In this document: positions 1 through 4,899 of the stretch, piece by piece
Numbering within the stretch: position 1 is the stretch's first letter
Layout: every line of letters starts with the position of its first letter
Origin: Thermoplasmatota archaeon
GTDB taxonomy: Archaea > Thermoplasmatota > E2 > JACPAO01 > JAHFTW01
DNA length: 5,400 bases
Assembly: GCA_028289805.1 (NCBI GenBank)
Contig: JANQNI010000146.1
Span: 1 to 5,400 of the forward strand
Direction of reading: 5' to 3'
Position numbers and translations under genes: made by a program
Notes under the pieces: generated by a model
What the model was told of the DNA's origin: nothing
Seen by the model: only the letters and a program-made list of their open reading frames with translations
The model's database searches: none

Positions 1-20
1 CCGACGATGCTGACTTGCAT
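1..20 (-). CDS. Start of a Rossmann-fold protein, probably UDP-glucose 6-dehydrogenase (partial)
   Basis: Only the first six codons and part of a seventh lie in the window, reading MQVSIVG from an ATG whose first base is position 20. This is the typical beginning of a Rossmann NAD-binding strand leading into a GxGxxG loop, and it closely resembles the MKISIVGTGYVG opening of UDP-glucose/UDP-mannose dehydrogenases. The divergent neighbour is galU, which makes UDP-glucose, the substrate of UDP-glucose 6-dehydrogenase (oxidised to UDP-glucuronate with two NAD+). That pairing is the main reason for preferring this identity. There is no Shine-Dalgarno sequence, but a GGTATCC element lies 26 bases upstream, fitting a leaderless start. 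Another Rossmann oxidoreductase cannot be excluded, because nearly all of the gene is outside the window. Confidence 0.5.
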
Positions 21-42
21 GGCGGGTTGAGCGACGTGCAGC

Positions 43-49
43 GGATACC
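43..49 (-). promoter_or_regulatory. TATA-like element of the left-edge minus-strand gene
   Basis: Read on the minus strand the element is GGTATCC, preceded by a purine-rich GAGAGAA stretch that could serve as a TFB recognition element. Its centre (46) is 26 bases from the ATG at 20, so transcription would begin at or next to the start codon. The match to a TATA box is weak in sequence; the spacing is the main support. Confidence 0.4.
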
Positions 50-74
50 TTCTCTCTTGTGACCCCCTTGAGGG

Positions 75-82
75 CTATTGAG
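75..82 (+). promoter_or_regulatory. Candidate galU TATA-like element (with leader and ribosome binding site)
   Basis: CTATTGAG is the only AT-containing stretch at a sensible distance upstream of galU. A start site about 26 bases downstream would fall near 105, leaving a leader of about 22 bases. That leader would include GTGAGG (115-120), a partial Shine-Dalgarno match six bases before the ATG at 127. Immediately upstream is a small dyad, CCCT-TG-AGGG (65-74). It lies between the two divergent promoters and could be a shared operator, though it is short enough to be chance. Confidence 0.35.
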
Positions 83-126
83 AGTCGCGAGACAGGGTCC
101 AACCGCCTCAGCTCGTGAGGACGTGC

Positions 127-1020
127 ATGAAAGCCGTCATCCCGGCCGCCGGCCTCGGGACGCGTTTCCTCCCCGCCACCAAGAACAGCCCCAAGGAGAT
201 GCTCCCCATCGTCGACACGCCCACCATCCAGTACGTGGTCGAGGAGGCGGTGGCGTCCGGGTGCGACGAGGTCCTCATCATCACCGGCCGCGGCAAGCGC
301 GCCATCGAGGACCACTTCGACCGCAGCCCGCAACTGGAGCTGACGCTGTACGAGCGCGGCGACGACGAGCGCGCCCGCCTCGTGCGCCACGTCGCCGACA
401 TGGCCGAGATCACATACAAGCGCCAGAAGGAGGCCCTCGGCCTCGGCCACGCCATCCTGCAGGCGCAGCGGTTCGTCCAGGACGAGCCCTTCGCGGTGCT
501 GCTGGGCGACGACATCGTCCACGGTCCCCACCCCGCCACGCGGCAGCTCGTCGAGGCCCACGGGCGCGTCGACGGCTCCGTCGTCGCCGTCGAGCACGTC
601 CCCGACACCCACGTCCACCGCTACGGCATCGTCGACGTGGACGCCCCGGTCGGCGACGGCCTGTCGACCCTGCACGACCTCGTCGAGAAGCCCACGCTGG
701 CCGAGGCGCCGTCGAACCTGGGCATCATCGGCCGCTACTTCCTCGCCCCCGAGGTCTTCGACCACCTGGAGACCACCGGACCCGACGCCCGCGGCGAGAT
801 CCAGCTCACCGACGCCCTGCGCCGCCTCAACCGATCCAGCGGCGTCTGGGCCCAGCAGGTCGCGGGCCGCCGCTACGACACCGGCGACAAGCTGGGTTGG
901 CTCCAGACGAACATCGAGCTGGCCCTGCAACGCCCCGACCTGCGCGACGACCTGGCGCGCTACCTGCGCGACGAACTGCCGGCGCTGCTGGAGACGCCGG
1001 TGACCGTTCCGGCCAACTGA
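127..1020 (+). CDS. galU: UTP-glucose-1-phosphate uridylyltransferase
   Basis: The 297-residue product condenses UTP and glucose-1-phosphate to UDP-glucose and pyrophosphate in the cytoplasm, supplying glycan synthesis. Its length matches bacterial-type GalU (about 290-300). Visible motifs, in order, are the nucleotide-binding signature AAGLGTRFLPATK (residues 7-19) followed by PKEMLPI (22-28), GLGHAI (105-110), LLGDDIV (125-131, with the metal-binding aspartates), VEKP (186-189), the APSNLGIIGRY strand (194-204), GEIQLTDA (223-230) and GRRYDTGDKLGW (247-258). The chosen ATG at 127 starts directly on the first beta strand (MKAVIPAAG) and has GTGAGG six bases upstream. An in-frame GTG at 115 would only add MRTC. 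The divergent gene at the left edge is probably UDP-glucose dehydrogenase, so the pair would lead to UDP-glucuronate. A related nucleotidyltransferase acting on another sugar (RmlA- or CugP-like) is less likely, because the GalU-specific motifs are complete. Confidence 0.93.
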   Translation: MKAVIPAAGLGTRFLPATKNSPKEMLPIVDTPTIQYVVEEAVASGCDEVLIITGRGKRAIEDHFDRSPQLELTLYERGDDERARLVRHVADMAEITYKRQKEALGLGHAILQAQRFVQDEPFAVLLGDDIVHGPHPATRQLVEAHGRVDGSVVAVEHVPDTHVHRYGIVDVDAPVGDGLSTLHDLVEKPTLAEAPSNLGIIGRYFLAPEVFDHLETTGPDARGEIQLTDALRRLNRSSGVWAQQVAGRRYDTGDKLGWLQTNIELALQRPDLRDDLARYLRDELPALLETPVTVPAN

Positions 1021-1064
1021 GGCGGGTCCCGCCCCTTTCCCGTTCCTCGTTCGTTCTCTCGTCC
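1021..1064 (+). terminator. Probable galU transcription terminator (pyrimidine-rich tract)
   Basis: Directly after the galU stop codon there is a short GC dyad (GGCGG-GTC-CCGCC, 1021-1033). It is followed by a pyrimidine-only or T-rich run containing CCCTTTCCC and TTCCTCGTTCGTTCTCTC. Archaeal termination relies on T-rich non-template tracts more than on hairpins, and this is the T-richest stretch in the convergent gap. The hairpin itself is small and may be irrelevant. Confidence 0.4.
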
Positions 1065-1100
1065 CCCTCCCGCCTTCGCCGTGCGCCCCGCCGAGGCGAC

Positions 1101-1180
1101 GCTGGCCCATGGGATGACACTCTGTGTTTCTGTGGCCGCAGCTGGCCTACGGGGTGACGCTCCGTGTGCCTGCGGCCGCG
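1101..1180. repeat. Tandem duplication of a 40-base unit in the convergent gap
   Basis: Unit 1 (1101-1140) and unit 2 (1141-1180) abut exactly. Both begin GCTGGCC and end in GGCCGC plus one base. By eye 31 of 40 positions are identical, and eight of the nine differences are transitions. Eight of the nine also have A or T in unit 1 and G or C in unit 2. The 40-base period is not a multiple of three, so this is unlikely to be a protein repeat. Each unit holds a small potential hairpin (unit 1 ACAC-TCT-GTGT; unit 2 ACGC-TCC-GTGT, kept by a G.U pair). There is no third clear copy on either side. Bases 1181-1265, between this repeat and the G-tract, show no feature I can name. Confidence 0.7.
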
Positions 1181-1265
1181 GCCGATGCGCCGCCGCTTGT
1201 CGCAGGTCCACCGCAGCCTGCGGGCCGGGTGGACGACCGCCATGACCCAAGCACGGCCGGCGGCC

Positions 1266-1330
1266 AAGGGTGGGGAAGGGGGAAGGAGGGCGGTGGGTGG
1301 GGGAGGGACGGCGGGGCGCGTGCGCCCGCC
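1266..1330 (-). terminator. Possible terminator of the glycosyltransferase transcript
   Basis: Starting five bases after the glycosyltransferase stop there is a GC-rich dyad (1310-1330). It can form about eight base pairs around a four-base loop, with one bulged base. On the minus strand it is followed by a long C/T-only stretch, the complement of the G-run tract. The hairpin-then-pyrimidine order fits a terminator, but the tract is mainly C rather than the U-run archaea prefer, so this is tentative. Confidence 0.35.
1268..1316 (+). other. G-run tract with G-quadruplex potential
   Basis: Eight runs of three to five G occur within 49 bases (1268-1270, 1272-1275, 1278-1282, 1288-1290, 1295-1297, 1299-1303, 1305-1307, 1313-1316), separated by one to five bases. 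This satisfies the usual intramolecular G-quadruplex pattern more than once. The G-rich strand is the plus strand, which is the template for the end of the glycosyltransferase transcript. RNA reading through from galU would carry the G-runs. Confidence 0.6.
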
Positions 1331-1334
1331 AAGC

Positions 1335-2705
1335 TCAGGCCGTGGTGCCCTTGCGCTGGCCGCTCTTGGTGGTCTTGACGTAGACGCTGGGCTTGCGCAG
1401 GACGTACTCCTCCAGGAACGCGCTCCAGAAGACGACGGTCTGGCCGACGAGGTAGAACCAGAGCGTCAGGAACGCCGGGAGTTCGCGCAGGTCGTGCCGG
1501 ACGCCGTCACGGCGGTCCTGGATCCACACGGCGCTGGCCAGGGCGATGGGCGCGAGCATGAAGCTGGTCCAGACGTAGGACTGCCAGTCGGCGAAGAACG
1601 TGCTCGTGTCGCCGAGGCCGAAGCGGTGGATGAGGTCCAGGGGCAGCAGCAGGACGAAGCCGACGGGGATGACCACGTAGGCGAGGGTGTGGGCCATGTC
1701 GACGCGCTGGAACAGGGAGAGGTTCTTCATGCCGAAGACGCGGCCCAGGTAGCGGTTGGTGACCTGCATCCACCCGCGCGCCCAGCGCTTGCGCTGCGCC
1801 CACCAGCCGTTGAGGTCCGGCGGGTTCTCCTCCCAGGTGCGCACGCCGGGGTCGATGCGCAGCCGGTGGCCGGCTTCCAGGATGCGGATGGAGTAGTCGA
1901 TGTCCTCGACCATGATCTCCGGGTCCATGAGGCCCAGTTCGTCGAAGACGGTGGCGCGGAAGACCGCCTGGCCGCCGCCGAAGAACGTGAAGCCCTTGGT
2001 GACCTGGCGCGTGTAGATGTCGCCCTTCTCGATGGCGTCGCGCTCGACGCGGATCTGGTTGGCGAGGTAGGACTCGTCGCCGTTCATGCCGATGCAGCGA
2101 CCCTTGACGCACATCAGCTCCGCGTCGGCCAGGAACCAGCGCACGGCGCGCTTGACGGCGCCCGGCTCCAGGGCGTGGTCGGCGTCGAGGCTGACGATGA
2201 AGTCGCCGGTGCAGTGGGGGATGCCGTGGTTGGTGGCGGCCGCCTTGCCGCCGCCCTGCTCGTCGCGCAGGACCGGCTTGAAGCGGGGGTCGCGCTCGGC
2301 GTAGCCCAGGATGATGTCCTCGGTGCGGTCCGTGCACTTCTTCTCGTAGACGTAGACGAACTCGATGTTCTCGGAGGGGTAATCGACCTCCAGCATGGAC
2401 GCCATGGCGCGCGGCAGCACCGCCTCCTCGTTGTAGGCGGGCACCAGCACCGACACGCGCGGCCAGGGGACGTCGGCGGGCTTCTCGGGCGGGTCCTGCA
2501 CCGGCTTGAAGCTGGCCACGACGGCGATGAACGCCCGCACCGAGAACAACGCCAGCAGCACGAAGCACGCGGTCGCGAGGACGCGGAAGTAGAGGGGGAA
2601 TGCGAAGCCGGGCGCGAGGACCACGGCGACTAGGCCAAGCGCGATCAGGAGCTTCCAAACGGCCTCGCGTCGCTTCCCGCGACCGCCGGACGCCAGCACA
2701 TCCAT
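1335..2705 (-). CDS. Membrane family-2 glycosyltransferase (processive/cellulose-synthase-like type)
   Basis: The 456-residue protein has two N-terminal membrane helices (about 17-38 and 42-65), a cytoplasmic GT-A catalytic domain (about 80-315) and three C-terminal helices (about 338-358, 376-395, 411-431). It should transfer a sugar from a nucleotide sugar to a glycan or lipid acceptor at the membrane. Motifs are VSVLVPAYNEE (84-94), the DxD metal site SLDADH (172-177, D174/D176), an FFGGGQAVFR acceptor segment (241-250), the catalytic-base motif VED (E267/D268) and QRKRW (304-308), the QxxRW signature of processive enzymes such as cellulose, hyaluronan and poly-N-acetylglucosamine synthases. 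The usual uracil-contacting DDGSTD is replaced by EKKCTD (121-126). There is no Shine-Dalgarno sequence. The ATG at 2705 was chosen, but a GTG two codons later (2699) sits 28 bases from the TATA-like element and is also possible. The sugar and acceptor cannot be told from the sequence; the nearby galU suggests a UDP-sugar. Confidence 0.88.
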   Translation of the reverse strand: MDVLASGGRGKRREAVWKLLIALGLVAVVLAPGFAFPLYFRVLATACFVLLALFSVRAFIAVVASFKPVQDPPEKPADVPWPRVSVLVPAYNEEAVLPRAMASMLEVDYPSENIEFVYVYEKKCTDRTEDIILGYAERDPRFKPVLRDEQGGGKAAATNHGIPHCTGDFIVSLDADHALEPGAVKRAVRWFLADAELMCVKGRCIGMNGDESYLANQIRVERDAIEKGDIYTRQVTKGFTFFGGGQAVFRATVFDELGLMDPEIMVEDIDYSIRILEAGHRLRIDPGVRTWEENPPDLNGWWAQRKRWARGWMQVTNRYLGRVFGMKNLSLFQRVDMAHTLAYVVIPVGFVLLLPLDLIHRFGLGDTSTFFADWQSYVWTSFMLAPIALASAVWIQDRRDGVRHDLRELPAFLTLWFYLVGQTVVFWSAFLEEYVLRKPSVYVKTTKSGQRKGTTA

Positions 2706-2723
2706 GGCGCGCGGTGGGGTCCC

Positions 2724-2732
2724 GATTATGTG
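2724..2732 (-). promoter_or_regulatory. TATA-like element of the glycosyltransferase gene
   Basis: On the minus strand the element reads ACATAATC, the most AT-rich stretch between sucC and this gene. Its centre is 22-24 bases from the ATG at 2705 and about 28 from the GTG at 2699, so transcription would be leaderless or nearly so. It gives the glycosyltransferase a promoter separate from sucC, which is transcribed in the same direction. Confidence 0.45.
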
Positions 2733-2740
2733 GTCGAAGC

Positions 2741-2767
2741 CCCCCGAGACTCTATCGGCCTCGGGGG
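2741..2767. repeat. Perfect 8-base inverted repeat between sucC and the glycosyltransferase
   Basis: CCCCCGAG (2741-2748) and CTCGGGGG (2760-2767) are exact reverse complements around an 11-base spacer. On the minus strand the dyad starts 31 bases after the sucC stop and ends just upstream of the glycosyltransferase TATA-like element. As RNA it would form a strong hairpin at the end of the sucC message, but no U-run follows. As DNA it could be an operator upstream of the next promoter, and its spacer contains GATAGAGT, a second weak TATA candidate. Confidence 0.6.
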
Positions 2768-2797
2768 ACTCCGTAGTCGACGCGCGGCTATTGGGGC

Positions 2798-3931
2798 CTA
2801 TTGCGCGGCGACGGGCAGGCTCTTGGCCATCTCGGTGGCGGTCTGGGCCGCCTCCTGGAGGGTGTCGGCGACGGTGAAGCCGTAGTCCTTCAGGATGTGC
2901 TTGGCCTCCTCCTCCTTCGTGCCCTTGATGCGGGTGATGATGGGGAAGTCGACGCCCTCGTTCTCGATGACGTGCACGAGGCCCTCGGCGACCACGTCGC
3001 AGCGGGTGATGCCGCCGAAGAGGTTCAGCAGCATCACGCCGGGCTTGCTCTTCTTCATCAGGCGGACGGCCTGGGCGACCTTCTCGGGGTCGGTGGCGCC
3101 GCTGAGGTCCAGGAACGTGCGGGGCTTGCCGCCGAAGTGGGTCAGGGCGTCCAGGGTGGCCATGGTCAGGCCGGCGCCGTTGGCGATGACGCCGATGTTG
3201 CCGTCCAACTCGATGAGGGCGACGCCCTGGTCGCGGGCCTCCTGCTCCAGGTCCGTCAGGCTCTGGTCGCGCTGCTGGAACTCGGGGTGCCGGAACAGGG
3301 CGGAGTCGTTGATGGTGACCTTGCTGTCGGCGGCGACGACGGTGCCGTCGGTGGTCTTGGCCATCGGGTTGACCTCCACCAACTCGGCGTCCATCTCGGT
3401 GAACATGCGGTACAGGTTGGCCATCAGGGGCTTGATGGCGGCCTTCGTCGCGTCGTCGAAGGTGGTCTTCGAGAACGCCGCCTCGGCGTGCTCGTCCGTG
3501 AAGCCGGTCAGGGGGTCGATGGGGATCTTGGCGAGGCGCTCCTCGGGGACGCTCTCGATGTCCATGCCGCCGTCCTGGCTGAAGATCATCAGGTAGCCGC
3601 GGGCGTTGCGGTCGATGAGGAAGCTGCAGTAGTACTCCTCGGCGAAGTCGAGCATCTGCGCGACCATCACCTGGTGGGCCACGTGGCCCTTGATGTCCAT
3701 GCCCAGGATGGCCTCCACATGCTCCTTCAGCTCGGCCTCGCCGTGGGCGAACTTGACGCCGCCGGCCTTGCCGCGGCCGCCCACCAGGACCTGCGCCTTG
3801 ACGACGACGGGGTAGGACACGTCTGCGAGGTGCTTCTCCAGTTCATCCATCGACTCGACCACGAAACCCTTGGCGCACGGGATGTCGAAGCGCTCGTAGA
3901 GGTCGCGGCCCTGGTACTCGTACAGGTCCAT
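2798..3931 (-). CDS. sucC: Succinate-CoA ligase (ADP-forming) beta subunit
   Basis: The 377-residue product is the nucleotide-binding beta subunit that, with SucD, interconverts succinyl-CoA and succinate with nucleotide phosphorylation in the citric acid cycle. The ATP-grasp domain opens MDLYEYQGRDLYERF and carries VVVKAQVLVGGRGKAGG (42-58). It continues with GMDIKGH (77-83), AEEYYCSFLIDR (97-108) and ELVEVNPM (183-190), and ADSKVTIND (201-209); N188 and D202 match the usual Mg-nucleotide ligands. The C-terminal ligase domain has GNIGVIANGAGLTMATLD (244-261) and the phosphate-loop motif LFGGITRCD (304-312). Length is slightly under the usual 385-390. The normal FLDVGGGA is altered to FLDLSGAT (273-280). 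The frame stays open upstream to 4477, but homology begins at the ATG at 3931, which lacks a Shine-Dalgarno sequence and is probably leaderless or nearly so. No sucD lies on either side. A malate- or citrate-CoA ligase beta subunit is an alternative. Confidence 0.93.
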   Translation of the reverse strand: MDLYEYQGRDLYERFDIPCAKGFVVESMDELEKHLADVSYPVVVKAQVLVGGRGKAGGVKFAHGEAELKEHVEAILGMDIKGHVAHQVMVAQMLDFAEEYYCSFLIDRNARGYLMIFSQDGGMDIESVPEERLAKIPIDPLTGFTDEHAEAAFSKTTFDDATKAAIKPLMANLYRMFTEMDAELVEVNPMAKTTDGTVVAADSKVTINDSALFRHPEFQQRDQSLTDLEQEARDQGVALIELDGNIGVIANGAGLTMATLDALTHFGGKPRTFLDLSGATDPEKVAQAVRLMKKSKPGVMLLNLFGGITRCDVVAEGLVHVIENEGVDFPIITRIKGTKEEEAKHILKDYGFTVADTLQEAAQTATEMAKSLPVAAQ

Positions 3932-3956
3932 GGTGCTCGGCCGCCGCCACAGGGGC

Positions 3957-3970
3957 GTCTCATTTGAGAC
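3957..3970. promoter_or_regulatory. Palindrome overlapping the presumed sucC promoter
   Basis: GTCTCA-TT-TGAGAC is a perfect dyad with six-base arms. It lies 26-39 bases upstream of the sucC ATG, where a TATA box for a leaderless or near-leaderless transcript would be. The AAAT at its centre (minus strand) is the only AT-rich run there. It may be both the promoter core and the binding site of a dimeric repressor. Gene A diverges from the other side of this 108-base gap, so a bound protein could affect both. Confidence 0.45.
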
Positions 3971-4009
3971 TTCGGGAGGGCACGGGCGCCGCCGGGACGA
4001 GCCGGCGAC

Positions 4010-4015
4010 TTTTTT
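4010..4015 (+). promoter_or_regulatory. T-run promoter element upstream of gene A
   Basis: A run of six T centred about 27 bases before the ATG at 4040 stands out in GC-rich surroundings and mirrors the TTTTTAT element at the same distance before gene B. A GGAGG (4032-4036) also lies close to the start. If the transcript instead has a leader, the ATG at 4046 would be better spaced from it (nine bases) than the ATG at 4040 (three bases). Confidence 0.4.
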
Positions 4016-4039
4016 CACCCCAGGAGATTCTGGAGGCGC

Positions 4040-4267
4040 ATGGTCATGGACATGATCCCGGCTGTGCAACGGACCCCCTGGGGCATCGTCTCCCTCATCC
4101 TGGGCATCGTCGGCCTCGGTGGCGTCGCCACCATCATCGCCGGCGTGCTGGACAAGGGCAACCTGGTGCGGGACGTCGTCATCGGGGTGCTGCAACTCGT
4201 CATCCCCTTCGTGGGCTGGATCTGGGGCCTCGTCTGGGGCATCCTCATCTTCGTCAAGAGCGACTGA
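4040..4267 (+). CDS. Small two-helix membrane protein A (first of four related genes)
   Basis: This 75-residue protein is of unknown function. Two hydrophobic segments (about 15-36 and 45-72) are separated by a short charged loop (LDKGNLVRD, 37-45), so it should sit in the membrane as a helical hairpin. It shares an ordered motif set with the next genes: PWG (13-15), GLGGVATIIAG (25-35) in place of PGxGTxxAAG, GVLQ (49-52), GWIWGLVWG (59-67) and a C-terminal FVKS (71-74). From memory this layout resembles the eukaryotic Spec3/Stum family and more distantly TM2-domain proteins; this is inference, not a search result. The start could be ATG 4040, 4046 or 4052, all before the PWG motif. A has its own T-run promoter element and diverges from sucC. 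The 69 bases after it are pyrimidine-rich and contain gene B's promoter, so A may be a separate transcript. Confidence 0.8.
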   Translation: MVMDMIPAVQRTPWGIVSLILGIVGLGGVATIIAGVLDKGNLVRDVVIGVLQLVIPFVGWIWGLVWGILIFVKSD

Positions 4268-4307
4268 CCTGGTTGCTTCCTCGAAGTCCCTCCTCCGTTT
4301 CCCACCC

Positions 4308-4314
4308 TTTTTAT
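4308..4314 (+). promoter_or_regulatory. TATA-like promoter element of gene B
   Basis: TTTTTAT within a CCC-rich stretch is centred 26 bases before the GTG at 4337, with no Shine-Dalgarno sequence between. This is the clearest archaeal leaderless-promoter arrangement in the window. The preceding pyrimidine-rich run (4277-4312) could also end transcripts from gene A. Confidence 0.55.
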
Positions 4315-4336
4315 CGACCCCGCCGACTCGACGGGC

Positions 4337-4555
4337 GTGGTGAACCTCCCCAGCCTCAAGCGCAAGCCCTGGGGCGTCATCGTCCTCGTGATGAACGTCT
4401 TCCTCCCCGGAACGGGCACCCTCATCGCCGCCGGCAACATGGAGGAGACGCGCCTCTTCGTCCACGGGCTGCTGCAAATCCTCACCTCCATCCTGCTGGT
4501 GGGCGTGCTGTGGTCGTGGATCTGGGGCGTCCTGCTGTTCGTGAAGTCCCGGTGA
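4337..4555 (+). CDS. Small two-helix membrane protein B (Spec3/Stum- or TM2-like)
   Basis: This 72-residue protein is of unknown function and has the fullest version of the shared motif. It carries basic residues then PWG (SLKRKPWG, 6-13), N20, FLPGTGTLIAAG (22-33), a short charged loop (NMEETR, 34-39), HGLLQ (43-47), GVLWSWIWG (56-64) and FVKS (68-71). The two hydrophobic stretches (about 13-33 and 44-69) predict a membrane hairpin. The N-PGxGT-Q-W-S-WG order is what I recall of eukaryotic Spec3/Stum proteins, which are implicated in mechanosensory function; a relationship is a hypothesis only. The start is a GTG at 4337 or the next codon, also GTG, at 4340. It lacks a Shine-Dalgarno sequence but has a TATA-like element 26 bases upstream. 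Its stop overlaps the start of gene C (GTGA), suggesting coupled translation and a B-C-D operon. Confidence 0.82.
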   Translation: MVNLPSLKRKPWGVIVLVMNVFLPGTGTLIAAGNMEETRLFVHGLLQILTSILLVGVLWSWIWGVLLFVKSR

Positions 4556-4899
4556 GTCCCGTGCCCGACGCCCCCGCGCCCCCCAGCCGCCCCGTGGTCC
4601 CCCGCGTGCCCCGCCAACCCTGGGGCGTCCTCGTGCTCGCCGCCTCGTTCCTGACCTTCCCCGGCATGGCCGCCATGACCGCCGCCGGCGTCGCCCGCGA
4701 CGTCAACGCGTGGACGATGGGCCTCCTGCAGTTCGTCCTGTTCGTCGCCGGCATCTTCCTGGTCGGCCCCGTCCGCCCCCTCGGCGTCACGCTGTTCCTG
4801 GCCGCCGTGGTGTGGGCGTGGGCGTGGGGCGTGCTGGTGTTCCTCCGGTCCACGACCGCCGCGGACGCCACGGCCGCCCCGGGCGGGGACCATGCGTGA
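4552..4899 (+). CDS. Small membrane protein C, divergent and longer member of the family
   Basis: This 115-residue protein is of unknown function. A proline-rich N terminus (1-22) leads into the family motifs RQPWGVLVL (21-29), FPGMAAMTAAG (36-46, aligning with LPGTGTLIAAG of B), MGLLQ (56-60) and WAWAWGVLVFLRS (88-100). The stretch between LLQ and the W-rich segment is about 14 residues longer than in B, giving room for an extra helix (about 60-72 and 78-99). The chosen GTG at 4552 overlaps the B stop codon as GTGA and has GTGA seven bases upstream; a GTG at 4561 would shorten the protein by three residues. The frame is open back to 3964, but the upstream part only shadows A and B. Its last eight bases overlap the start of D. 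The C-terminal tail (101-115) is Ala/Gly-rich and of low complexity. Confidence 0.75.
   Translation: MSPVPDAPAPPSRPVVPRVPRQPWGVLVLAASFLTFPGMAAMTAAGVARDVNAWTMGLLQFVLFVAGIFLVGPVRPLGVTLFLAAVVWAWAWGVLVFLRSTTAADATAAPGGDHA

Noticed and set aside
78..1157. Plus-strand Arg/Pro-rich open frame overlapping galU
   Set aside because: An out-of-frame shadow of galU; the translation is Arg/Pro/His-dominated without motifs.
1101..1180. CRISPR-like array
   Set aside because: Only two abutting diverged units with no spacers between them, and no cas-like genes in the window.
1021..1334. Insertion-sequence remnant or tRNA in the convergent gap
   Set aside because: No terminal inverted repeats, transposase fragments or cloverleaf-like arms could be found by eye.
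1164..2633. Long plus-strand open frame (489 codons) opposite the glycosyltransferase
   Set aside because: Low-complexity Val/Asp/Ala/His-rich translation with no family motif. It is the antisense shadow expected from strong GC third-position bias over a well-supported gene.
2801..3967. Long plus-strand open frame (388 codons) opposite sucC
   Set aside because: Same compositional artefact (Leu/Asp/Val/Gly repeats); sucC is clearly the real gene here.
3932..4477. 182-codon upstream extension of the sucC frame
   Set aside because: The extension is rich in Asp/Glu/His and antisense to genes A and B. SucC homology begins exactly at the ATG at 3931.
3964..4551. Upstream part of the open frame that contains gene C
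   Set aside because: It runs out of frame through A and B with Arg/Pro/His-rich translation. Gene C starts at the GTG overlapping the B stop.
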